Positions 1 through 7,774 of a stretch of DNA of 29,468 bases are shown here, one piece after another. Under the pieces are notes generated by a model. That model searched no databases. It was given only the letters and a program-made list of their open reading frames with translations, and was not told the DNA's origin. Made by a program: the position numbers and the translations under genes. The stretch's first letter is position 1. The number at the start of each line of letters is the position of its first letter. This DNA comes from Firmicutes bacterium UBA5559 (lineage in GTDB: Bacteria; Bacillota; Clostridia; Peptostreptococcales; Anaerovoracaceae). The stretch spans positions 1 through 29,468 of the forward strand of contig DIMT01000020.1 of the NCBI GenBank assembly GCA_002425705.1, given 5' to 3'.

Positions 1-21
1 GGAAAGTAGGACGTCGCCGGT
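1..21 (+). rRNA. rrf: 5S ribosomal RNA, 3' tail only
   Basis: The first ~20 bases match the conserved 3' end of bacterial 5S rRNA (an AAAGTAGGACGTCGCC-type segment that closes the terminal stem). The rest of the gene lies outside the window. It is followed directly by two tRNA genes, as at the end of many clostridial rRNA operons. The exact 3' end is approximate. Confidence 0.75.
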
Positions 22-38
22 TATTAACTTTTTTATGT

Positions 39-113
39 GGCTCCATGGTCAAGCGGTCAAGACACCGCCCTTTCACGGCGGTAACCCGGGTTCGATTCCC
101 GGTGGAGTCACCA
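39..113 (+). tRNA. tRNA-Glu (anticodon UUC)
   Basis: A full cloverleaf can be folded. The acceptor stem pairs 39-45 with 103-109 (one G-U pair). The anticodon stem is 65-69 with 77-81, and the 7-base loop places TTC at 72-74. The T-loop carries TTCGATT, the discriminator base is A110, and CCA is encoded at 111-113. It sits between the 5S rRNA tail and tRNA-Leu. Confidence 0.97.
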
Positions 114-138
114 TTTTTTTTTATCTGAAACTGGATAT

Positions 139-221
139 GCGCGATTGGCGGAATTGGCAGACGCACTAGACTTAGGATCTAGCGGGCGACCGTGGGGGTT
201 CAAGTCCCTCATCGCGCACCA
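139..221 (+). tRNA. tRNA-Leu (anticodon UAG)
   Basis: The acceptor stem pairs 139-145 with 211-217 perfectly. The anticodon stem is 166-170 with 178-182, and the loop places TAG at 173-175, reading CUA/CUN leucine codons. A long variable arm, as expected for a class II tRNA, precedes the T-arm. CCA is encoded at 219-221. It probably shares the rRNA operon transcript with tRNA-Glu. Confidence 0.97.
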
Positions 222-232
222 TTAACGGAAGG

Positions 233-257
233 AAGACTGAGTAATCAGTCTTTTTTT
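233..257 (+). terminator. Rho-independent terminator of the rRNA/tRNA operon
   Basis: An 8-bp stem (AAGACTGA pairing with TCAGTCTT) closes a GTAA tetraloop and runs into seven T residues. It lies 11 nt after tRNA-Leu and ends the stable-RNA transcript before the chemoreceptor gene. Confidence 0.9.
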
Positions 258-300
258 GTTTATTGTCGAAAATACATTGAATAAAGTTGCTTAAAAAAAC

Positions 301-327
301 TAACAATTCTGCTTTCGTAGCCGATAA
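301..327 (+). promoter_or_regulatory. Sigma-28 (SigD/FliA) promoter of the chemoreceptor gene
   Basis: TAAC at 301-304 and a perfect GCCGATAA at 320-327 are separated by 15 bp, matching the motility sigma factor consensus (TAAA-N15-GCCGATAA) with one mismatch. The start codon of the chemoreceptor is 35 bp downstream, so the gene is probably co-regulated with late flagellar genes. Confidence 0.88.
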
Positions 328-361
328 AGTACTATACACTTTATGAAAGCGAGGAGACATA

Positions 362-3300
362 ATGAGTAAATTAAGAAGCAAAGGACGGCTTTCCGATTTT
401 CGGATAACTACCCGTGTAATCGCAGTTTTTGTGATGTCCATTCTGGTTGCTGTGACGGTATCGGTGGGTGTAGCTGTGTTTTCTTACCAGAACTATAACG
501 TGGAGGTAGCCCAGAATCAGTCAGCCTATAGCTTAGATGCGCTGGACAGCCGATTGGATGAATACGGTCAAATTGCTTTCAATACAGCGGTTCAACTATC
601 CGAAAACGGAGGATTGAATCAATGGGTCAGCAGTTCTCCAGGAACTGCAGCACCGCAACTGCTGGATAGTTTGAAGAACGCTACCCATGGTGATTTCATC
701 GTTGTGACCGACCAATCCGGCCTTGTCATCGGTTCTACCGATACAACAATAGCCGAACTCCAGGTGCCCCTTCCTGAGTTCGCCTATGAAGGTGCTTTGG
801 GGGATGGCCCAGTCACCACTTTCCGACTAGGCGATAACAATCAATACTTTATCTGGGCATCTTCCCCGATTGTATCTTCCGAGGCTAGAGTGACTGGAAG
901 AGTTCACACCGGATATCAATTGAGCAACAATGAATTAGTGGATTCTGTCAAATCCCTCTATGGAACGGATGTTACCATATTTGCCGGTGATGTCCGGGTC
1001 TCGACAACCATCATTCAGGATGGGGAGCGATTGCTGGGAACCACATTAGACCCAGGAATTGCGGGGACAGTTTTGGGCGAGAAAAAAGAATATTTTGGCG
1101 AGGCTAAGATCCTCGGTATGCCTTACGTAACGGCATATCGACCTATTATCGATTCTGCTGGAAATGCCATTGGGCTGATTTTTTCAGGGAAATCCATGGC
1201 CGAAACCAATGCCCAGGTTATGGCAACCGTAATCAAGATCCTGATTATTGCTTTCGCCGTACTGGCACTCTGTACCGTGTTGATTATATTTTTCCTGAGA
1301 AAAAGCCTTTCTGCTCCCCTCAGGAAGTTAACCGATGTGGCCGACGGAATAGCTCTTGGAGATACGGATTTTGATATTCGGGTGGAGTCCAAGGACGAAG
1401 TTGGCATATTGATGGATGCCTTTCGACGAATGACCGAAAGTGTCCGGAAGCAAGCAGAAGAGGCTGATCGAATAGCATCAGGCGATCTGAATATCAGTAT
1501 TCAGCCTCGTTCTGAAAAGGATCGCCTGGCCTTTAGCATGATAGACATGGTAGACTCTTTGAAGGGGCTGGTAGGAGAAGCTGGCCGAATGACAGAGAAC
1601 GCTATTGAAGGAAACCTGTCCAGCAGAGGGAATTCCAATGAATTTCAGGGTGGATACCGGGATATTATTGTAGGCTTTAACCGGACGCTGGATGCAGTTA
1701 TTGGGCCACTGAACATGTCAGCCCACTATATGGAGCGAATCAGTCGTGGGGATATTCCCGATAAGATTCAAGAAGAGTACCGGGGAGATTTTAATGGCAT
1801 CAAGAATAGCATCAACACCTGTATAGGGGCTATCCAGGGACTTCTGGAAGACGGTGTGATGCTGTCGGAAGCGGCAAAAGCAGGGCAGCTTTCAACCCGT
1901 GGCGATAGCAGCAAACATGGGGGTGAGTTCCGACGAATCATTGAGGGTTTCAACGATACTCTGGATGCGGTCATCGGACCCTTGAACACAGCAGCTGCCT
2001 ATATTGAAAAAATCGGAAATGGGGAAGTCCCGGAAAAAATATCCGAGGAATACAAGGGTGATTTTGACCGAATAAAAGCCAGTATCAATGCTTGTATCGA
2101 CGGACTTGGTGGTTTAGTAGAGGGGAAAGAGGCCCTCGGCAAAATGAGTTTGAACGATTTCACAGCCAGCGTGGAAGGAACCTATAAAGGCATTTATCAG
2201 GAAATCGGAGAATCCATTAACATGGTATCCAGCAGTATTCTTCAAATGATCGCTATGCTGAAAAACATTTCCGAAGGGGACCTTCAGGATTTGGAAAAAT
2301 TGAAAAAAATTGGTAAAAAGAGCGACAAAGATACGCTGATACCTGTTGGCATCACCATGATGGAAAGCATTGATTCCTTAGTTGCAGAAACGAGGGTTCT
2401 GTCCCAGGCGGCAATTGCCGGGGACCTTTCCAAGCGAGGGGCAGCAGACCGTTTTCAGGGAGAATTCTCGACAGTCATTCAAGGAATCAACAGTACCCTG
2501 GATGCTATCGTAGAGCCTATAACGGAGGCCTCCCAGGTATTGCAGGAAATGGCTCGGGGCAACCTGCAGGTTCAGATGGCTGGCTCTTATAGGGGAGATC
2601 ACGCTGAAATCAAAGAAGCGATGAACGGTACGCTGGAAAGCCTCCGGGGCTACGTCACCGAAATATCTGTGGTACTGTCCGGAATAAGTGAGGGAAATCT
2701 GGACCAGGAAATCAAACAGGATTACAAGGGGGACTTTCAGGAAATCAAGGATTCTTTGAATAATATCATTTACTCACTAAGCCGAGTTCTGGGAGAAATC
2801 AATCAGGCAGCGGAAGAAGTGGCCTCCGGGGCTCGTCAGGTCTCCGACGGCAGTCAGGCCCTGTCTCAGGGCTCCACAGAACAGGCGGGATCCATACAAG
2901 AGCTGACGGCATCCATTTCCGAAATTTCCTCCCAAACGAAGAACAATGCCATCAATGCCAGCCAGGCAAGCTTACTGGCAGAGGAAGCTAAGAACAACGC
3001 AGAGAAGGGCAACCAGCGGATGACAGAAATGCTTCATTCGATGGAAGAAATCAATGAATCATCAGCCAGCATATCCAGAATCATCAAAGTAATCGATGAT
3101 ATTGCCTTCCAGACGAATATACTGGCATTGAATGCAGCCGTGGAGGCTGCCAGGGCTGGTCAGCATGGGAAGGGATTTGCTGTGGTTGCAGAAGAGGTTC
3201 GTAATTTAGCAGCCCGAAGTGCAGCGGCAGCCCGGGAAACTACGGACTTGATTGAAGGCTCTATTTATAAGGTTCAAAGTGGGACGAAAATAGCCAATGA

Positions 3301-3574
3301 AACGGCGGAAGCCTTAACAGAAATCGTTGGTGCCATCGATAAATCCGCTAGCTTGGTGAGCAGTATTGCTACATCGTCTAACGAGCAGGCCACCGGAATT
3401 ATGCAGATCGATAAAGGCATCGAGCAAGTTGGAATGGTGGTACAGAACAACTCGGCTACAGCGGAAGAAAGTGCTGCAGCAAGCGAAGAACTATCAAGTC
3501 AGGCGGAGCTCTTGAAAGAAATGGTCGGAGGGTTTAAAATAAAAGAAACGAACCTTTATCTGACGGAGGACTAA
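362..3574 (+). CDS. Methyl-accepting chemotaxis protein with an extended poly-HAMP array
   Basis: This 1070-aa receptor is about twice the usual chemoreceptor length. A membrane segment at residues ~17-41 is followed by an extracellular sensor (~45-285) with two Cache-like modules; the second resembles single-Cache domains (Y-x-T-A-Y-R-P-I-x-D-x-x-G-N-A-I-G). A second membrane segment lies at ~289-313 and a canonical HAMP domain at ~314-366. About ten further HAMP-like units (G-D/N-L cores) fill ~367-800 in two alternating flavours. The cytoplasmic signalling domain (~800-1060) has the hairpin tip DDIAFQTNILALNAAVEAAR near 911-930, which contacts CheA/CheW. No CheR-docking pentapeptide ends the protein. 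The start is set by GAGGAG at 351-356. The ligand is unknown. The gene is driven by a sigma-28 promoter and is followed 3 nt later by a phospholipase-like gene. Confidence 0.95.
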   Translation: MSKLRSKGRLSDFRITTRVIAVFVMSILVAVTVSVGVAVFSYQNYNVEVAQNQSAYSLDALDSRLDEYGQIAFNTAVQLSENGGLNQWVSSSPGTAAPQLLDSLKNATHGDFIVVTDQSGLVIGSTDTTIAELQVPLPEFAYEGALGDGPVTTFRLGDNNQYFIWASSPIVSSEARVTGRVHTGYQLSNNELVDSVKSLYGTDVTIFAGDVRVSTTIIQDGERLLGTTLDPGIAGTVLGEKKEYFGEAKILGMPYVTAYRPIIDSAGNAIGLIFSGKSMAETNAQVMATVIKILIIAFAVLALCTVLIIFFLRKSLSAPLRKLTDVADGIALGDTDFDIRVESKDEVGILMDAFRRMTESVRKQAEEADRIASGDLNISIQPRSEKDRLAFSMIDMVDSLKGLVGEAGRMTENAIEGNLSSRGNSNEFQGGYRDIIVGFNRTLDAVIGPLNMSAHYMERISRGDIPDKIQEEYRGDFNGIKNSINTCIGAIQGLLEDGVMLSEAAKAGQLSTRGDSSKHGGEFRRIIEGFNDTLDAVIGPLNTAAAYIEKIGNGEVPEKISEEYKGDFDRIKASINACIDGLGGLVEGKEALGKMSLNDFTASVEGTYKGIYQEIGESINMVSSSILQMIAMLKNISEGDLQDLEKLKKIGKKSDKDTLIPVGITMMESIDSLVAETRVLSQAAIAGDLSKRGAADRFQGEFSTVIQGINSTLDAIVEPITEASQVLQEMARGNLQVQMAGSYRGDHAEIKEAMNGTLESLRGYVTEISVVLSGISEGNLDQEIKQDYKGDFQEIKDSLNNIIYSLSRVLGEINQAAEEVASGARQVSDGSQALSQGSTEQAGSIQELTASISEISSQTKNNAINASQASLLAEEAKNNAEKGNQRMTEMLHSMEEINESSASISRIIKVIDDIAFQTNILALNAAVEAARAGQHGKGFAVVAEEVRNLAARSAAAARETTDLIEGSIYKVQSGTKIANETAEALTEIVGAIDKSASLVSSIATSSNEQATGIMQIDKGIEQVGMVVQNNSATAEESAAASEELSSQAELLKEMVGGFKIKETNLYLTED

Positions 3575-3577
3575 CTA

Positions 3578-4294
3578 ATGCCAGCAGCCTATGCCCATAT
3601 GGTATTCGGAGGGGAAGTTTATCGTAAACTTCCCTTTTCTGTGCAATCAGCCATAGATGCCCATCGATCCCTATTTGGAATCGGCCTGCAGGGGCCGGAT
3701 ATTTTATTTTATTATCATCCTTCAGCAATCCAGGCGTATGTTTTGTATGGACATAACATTCATAAGCGTCCGGCGGTGGAATTCTTTCGCTACGCCCTGA
3801 ATCAGCTGGATGAAATGAAGGGCGAAGAGAAGGAAAAGGGTACCGCTTATTTAATGGGATTTCTTTGCCACTTTATTTTGGACAACAGTTGTCATCCAAT
3901 CGTAAGAAGAAATACCATTCCAGGAGAAGCCTCCCATCGGGAGATCGAACGGGAGTTTGATCGTTTTCTGATGGAAAAGGACAAGATCCGGTCGGAATGG
4001 TATTTCCCCTGGACCAGGACCGTTCCCATGGCAGGGAAAGATTCCGGCGTCATCGGACGTTTTTATCCCGAAGCAGATGCCGGGGTCATTAAAAGAGGAA
4101 TTCGGAATATGAGGATTTACGAGACCGGAACGACTTGGTATCGAATGCGATCCAGATTGGAGCTGTCCCATATCAGTGGACAGCTGGAGGAACGGATGAA
4201 AACCTCTTTGGAAGAAGCGGCAGAAATATTAAGTCAGCTTCCAGACCATTCCGCGGATTTGTTCTGGACAGCATTGGATTGCAATTTTGGCTGA
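3578..4294 (+). CDS. Zinc-dependent phospholipase C-like protein (Zn_dep_PLPC family)
   Basis: This 238-aa protein resembles the zinc-dependent phospholipase C/S1-P1 nuclease fold. Likely metal ligands are H7 in the N-terminal A-Y-A-H-M segment, D41 in GPD, H59 and H62 in GHNIH, H98 and D102 in HFILD, H106, H120 and E124. No signal peptide is visible, so it is probably cytoplasmic, unlike the secreted clostridial alpha-toxins. Short versions of this kind are common in Clostridia and mostly uncharacterised, so lipid cleavage is an inference. Its Shine-Dalgarno (GGAGGA) lies inside the last codons of the chemoreceptor, so the two are almost certainly co-transcribed and possibly translationally coupled. 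Confidence 0.82.
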   Translation: MPAAYAHMVFGGEVYRKLPFSVQSAIDAHRSLFGIGLQGPDILFYYHPSAIQAYVLYGHNIHKRPAVEFFRYALNQLDEMKGEEKEKGTAYLMGFLCHFILDNSCHPIVRRNTIPGEASHREIEREFDRFLMEKDKIRSEWYFPWTRTVPMAGKDSGVIGRFYPEADAGVIKRGIRNMRIYETGTTWYRMRSRLELSHISGQLEERMKTSLEEAAEILSQLPDHSADLFWTALDCNFG

Positions 4295-4306
4295 TCCCGG
4301 AAAAAT

Positions 4307-4335
4307 TTGCGAATAGAACTATTCTGTAGTAGAAT
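4307..4335 (+). promoter_or_regulatory. Sigma-A promoter for the permease-kinase-regulator operon
   Basis: TTGCGA (4307-4312) and TAGAAT (4330-4335) are spaced by exactly 17 bp, 44 bp before the chosen permease start. This argues against the longer permease reading frame that would begin with the TTG inside the -35 box. Confidence 0.75.
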
Positions 4336-4378
4336 GATGGGTAGTGCAAGAATGGGATTGGAACAAGGGGAGCATTAC

Positions 4379-5764
4379 ATGGAACAACAAGTTGACCGCC
4401 ATAGTTTTCAACGGGTTTTAGGGCGTACGGATGTACTGGCTCTTTCAATCGGAACGATGATTGGATGGGGTTGGTTGGCCTTATCCGGTTATTGGGTTGC
4501 AACCGGTGGAGTTGGAGGATCTGTGGGGGCTTTTCTGCTCGGCGCGGTTATTTTTATTTTAATTGGCAATGTCTATGCTGAGCTGGCGGCAGCCTTGCCA
4601 GTAGCAGGAGGTGAGATTGCCTTCTCCTATCGGGCTTTGGGTTATTATTTTTCAGTTTTCGTTGGCTGGACGATCACTTTTGCCTATATAGGAGTCGCAG
4701 CCTGGGAGGGTGTTGCATTATCTACCGCCCTAGCCTATCTGTTCCCCGATATTTCCTTCCCCTGGATACTGATCGGTGTAATCGGAGCAATCGGAGTAAC
4801 ACTGCTTAACTATTTCGGACCTAAGCCGGCAACGATTTTTCAGGTTATTATTACATCGGCGATGATGCTCAGTGGTTTTCTGTTTTTCTTTACAAGCGTT
4901 TCCTTTGGAAATCTAGCCAACGCCGAGCCCTTTTTTACCGATAGCTGGGGGATGATCACGGTTTTATTGATTGTGCCATCCATGTTGCTGGGATTTGATA
5001 TTATTCCCCAGTTTACAGAAGAAATGAATATCGTACCGAAGCAAATTGGGAAATTGCTTATTTTTGCAATCTTTTTATGCTCTACCTGGTATATCCTGAT
5101 TATCGTAGGGGTTTCTTTGGCAGCTCCGATTGAAGTTCGGATGGCCGGCCTTCTTCCCGTAGCAGATGCCATGGCCTATAGCATGAGTTCCCCTGTTTTT
5201 GGTAAAATAATGATTTTTGGAGGAATCCTTGGGATTTTCAGCAGCTGGAACGGATTTATGGTTGCAGCAACTCGAATTCTTTTTGCCATGGGCAGGGCCC
5301 ACATGATTCCTCCTATTTTTGGTAAATTACACAGCAGATACAAGACCCCTACGGCGGCAATTTTTCTAGTGGGAGGCCTCTGTGCGCTGGCGCCTTTGTT
5401 TGGTGAAAAAGCACTTCTTTGGCTGGTTAATATTAGTTCCTTTGAAGCGGTTATTTCCTATATGATGATTGCTATTTCTTTTTTAATCCTTAGGAAGGCG
5501 GAACCAAAGATGGAGAGGCCATATATATTTCGTTTGGGTATGCCCCTGACTCTATTGGTCATTCTGATCTTGCTGGTTCTGCTGTTCATGTACACTCCGG
5601 CAGGCCTCAGCATACTAAAATGGCCTTATGAATGGCTAGTCATTACGATCTGGTATTTAATTGGGGCGATGATCGTCCTTTATTCCCGGCTCACCTATAG
5701 TAAAATCACAGAATCGCAAAGAGAAATTCTAATATTCGGGGAGAGATACAGCAGAGATGTATAA
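4379..5764 (+). CDS. APC-superfamily amino-acid permease (first of two paralogues)
   Basis: This 461-aa, very hydrophobic protein fits 12 membrane helices. The first helix carries the APC-type unwound motif as GTMIGWGW at residues 25-32, followed by conserved YAEL and SYRALGY segments, so it is probably a proton- or sodium-coupled amino-acid importer. The start at 4379 is set by AAGGGGAG at 4365-4372; the frame is open upstream but overlaps the promoter. The sensor kinase gene overlaps its last 8 nt, so it belongs with the sensing genes. It is clearly homologous to the permease at 9450 (same GTMIGWGW, FAYxGVAAWEG, P-V-A-D-A-M-A and SWNGF segments). The substrate is not readable from the sequence. 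A transporter placed upstream of a sensor kinase could supply ligand information as well as transport. Confidence 0.88.
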   Translation: MEQQVDRHSFQRVLGRTDVLALSIGTMIGWGWLALSGYWVATGGVGGSVGAFLLGAVIFILIGNVYAELAAALPVAGGEIAFSYRALGYYFSVFVGWTITFAYIGVAAWEGVALSTALAYLFPDISFPWILIGVIGAIGVTLLNYFGPKPATIFQVIITSAMMLSGFLFFFTSVSFGNLANAEPFFTDSWGMITVLLIVPSMLLGFDIIPQFTEEMNIVPKQIGKLLIFAIFLCSTWYILIIVGVSLAAPIEVRMAGLLPVADAMAYSMSSPVFGKIMIFGGILGIFSSWNGFMVAATRILFAMGRAHMIPPIFGKLHSRYKTPTAAIFLVGGLCALAPLFGEKALLWLVNISSFEAVISYMMIAISFLILRKAEPKMERPYIFRLGMPLTLLVILILLVLLFMYTPAGLSILKWPYEWLVITIWYLIGAMIVLYSRLTYSKITESQREILIFGERYSRDV

Positions 5765-7760
5765 AAAAGTATTGATTGTCTTACTGATTACGCTGATCGT
5801 GTCCATTGGATTCAACCTCAGCAGAAATCAGGTGGTTGGTTCGGATTACTGGAACGGTGTCAGCCTGGTAAAAAAATTATCAGCTGGAGAAAGACAGTGG
5901 ATCAGTAACAGGGAAACCATCACCATAGGGGTTAGCGATAGCTTGCGTCCCCTTATCATGGTAGACGGAGATCAGGCGGAGGGCTTCCTGGCAGACTATC
6001 TGAGTATCCTCTTTGAAGACTTTGGTGGCAGGCTTACCTATCGTGAGATTGTGGAAAAAGACGTAGAAGAAAGCATGATGAGGGGTGACATTGATTGCGC
6101 CCTGGTCATACCGAATTCAGGAATGAATAGTGAGATTGCCTTTACTCTTCCAATCGTTCCAATCAATGGCGCCCTTTATTTAAAGGGTGGATCAATGGTG
6201 CAATCAGAAGAAGAACTGGCTGGGAAGAAAATTATTGTTGTGGAGAGTGGCGGCATTTATCCAGAGAATCTTAATCTGACCAAAGGTATCGAATTTCAAT
6301 CCGCAGATTCGATGGAATCAGCTTTTGAAATGATGGAAACCGGGAATTTTGACGGTTTAGTCGGCCATGGCATGGCCATTCATCAGGCGATACAGCAAGG
6401 ATATGCAGGAGATAAACTGAAGCCCTGGAGCCTTTCGGTCTATAATAAGAATATTTCAATAGCCTCCTTAAAGAATTCTGAGATCAGTAATATTGCCCGG
6501 CTGGGTGTTTATTATATTGATGAGAGCATTCTGGTGCCAGAGCTCCAGATGAAATGGTTTGGATTATCCAATCAACTACTGGCCAGTAAGCCTTTTGGGA
6601 ACATTGCCATTCTGATTTTTATCCTGGTTGCTGGTGTGGCCTTCATCTTCTACCTGTTTTACTTCACCAATAAGAGCCTGTATGACGAGCTGGCTGAGCG
6701 GATGGAGTTGCTGAGGCTGAGCAAAAATGAGCTTCAGACCACCTTTGACGGAGTCAGTTATTATATGGCGGAAATCGATAAGAACTATCGGGTGGTAGGC
6801 ATCAACCGGGCCTTCGAAGAATACCTGAAGGTGAACCGAAGGAATGTAATCAATACTGAAATTACGTATCTGTTTAAGGTAGGGGATGAAAATAAGCAGG
6901 CACTTCAGAACAGCATCGATACAACCTTTAAACTGGAAAAGAATCAGAGCCTGGAGTTAAGTATCGGCCGCATGATTCTGGAAATCCGCTTTTTCCCAAT
7001 CAAGGATTCCCGGGAAAAAGTATTTAAGATTCTGATGATGGCCATCGATGTAACGGATGAGCGCAGTGCCAAGAAGCAATTGATACAGGATAATAAAATG
7101 ATTGCAATCGGCCAGCTTGCAGCAGGAGTAGCCCATGAAATACGCAACCCCCTGGGGATAATTCGAAACTATTGCTTCTTGCTCCGATCACAGCCGGATA
7201 TGGAACCGGACTTGAAGGAAAAAGCGATTGATGTTATTGAGAAGCAGGTAGAACGTTCAGGAAAGATTATTGATAATCTCCTGAATTTTTCCCGAAGCTC
7301 CAACAATGCTCCTGAAGAAATGAATCTGAAGGATGAAATCCTAAGCATTATCTCCTTTCAGCGCAAGAATATGCAGGAAAAAAATGTTATAGTTGAGGTT
7401 ATCTGTAAAGATAATCTGATTGTCCGCATCCTGGCAGAATCCTTTGAGATAATCCTGATCAACTTGATTCGTAATTCGATTGATGCTATGCCTTCCGGTG
7501 GGACCATCAGCATCATCTGTTCGGTCGACAGAGACATCGTCCAGATGGAGATTTCCGATACAGGAACTGGAATTCCGGATGATTACAAAAACGATATCTT
7601 TAATCCGTTTTTTACTACAAAGCAAAAAAATGAAGGCAATGGGCTGGGATTATACCTGGTCTACAATGAAGTACAAAAAATAAACGGAAACATCCGAATG
7701 GAAAGCACCATTGGTGAGGGAACCACATTTGTTGTGACCTTTCCAAGAGTGGTAGAATAG
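5757..7760 (+). CDS. Sensor histidine kinase with extracellular family-3 solute-binding domain and PAS domain
   Basis: This 667-aa kinase has an N-terminal membrane segment (~5-20), an extracellular domain (~50-275) resembling family-3 solute-binding proteins (opening with R-E-T-I-T-I-G-V), a second membrane segment (~280-303), a PAS domain (~322-440) and an NtrB-like kinase core. The phospho-acceptor is H460 in HEIRNPL; the N-box is N569-N573; the ATP lid includes DTGTG at 601-605 and GNGLGL near 630. Family-3 binding proteins usually bind polar amino acids, so an amino acid is the likely signal (inference). It overlaps the upstream permease by 8 nt. Its partner is the NtrC-type regulator 14 nt downstream. 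The upstream permease and the cassette after it probably handle the same class of ligand. Confidence 0.93.
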   Translation: MYKKVLIVLLITLIVSIGFNLSRNQVVGSDYWNGVSLVKKLSAGERQWISNRETITIGVSDSLRPLIMVDGDQAEGFLADYLSILFEDFGGRLTYREIVEKDVEESMMRGDIDCALVIPNSGMNSEIAFTLPIVPINGALYLKGGSMVQSEEELAGKKIIVVESGGIYPENLNLTKGIEFQSADSMESAFEMMETGNFDGLVGHGMAIHQAIQQGYAGDKLKPWSLSVYNKNISIASLKNSEISNIARLGVYYIDESILVPELQMKWFGLSNQLLASKPFGNIAILIFILVAGVAFIFYLFYFTNKSLYDELAERMELLRLSKNELQTTFDGVSYYMAEIDKNYRVVGINRAFEEYLKVNRRNVINTEITYLFKVGDENKQALQNSIDTTFKLEKNQSLELSIGRMILEIRFFPIKDSREKVFKILMMAIDVTDERSAKKQLIQDNKMIAIGQLAAGVAHEIRNPLGIIRNYCFLLRSQPDMEPDLKEKAIDVIEKQVERSGKIIDNLLNFSRSSNNAPEEMNLKDEILSIISFQRKNMQEKNVIVEVICKDNLIVRILAESFEIILINLIRNSIDAMPSGGTISIICSVDRDIVQMEISDTGTGIPDDYKNDIFNPFFTTKQKNEGNGLGLYLVYNEVQKINGNIRMESTIGEGTTFVVTFPRVVE

Positions 7761-7774
7761 TAGGGGATGAAGCG

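Noticed and set aside
172..441. Minus-strand open frame across tRNA-Leu and the chemoreceptor start
   Set aside because: It runs through a tRNA gene, a terminator and a promoter, so it is not a gene.
1460..2790. Tandem DNA repeat or CRISPR-like array
   Set aside because: The periodicity is at the protein level (HAMP-like units) with diverged DNA; there are no identical repeats with unique spacers.
4307..4378. Upstream extension of the first permease to a TTG start
   Set aside because: The TTG is the -35 box of a good promoter, and a strong ribosome binding site precedes the ATG at 4379.
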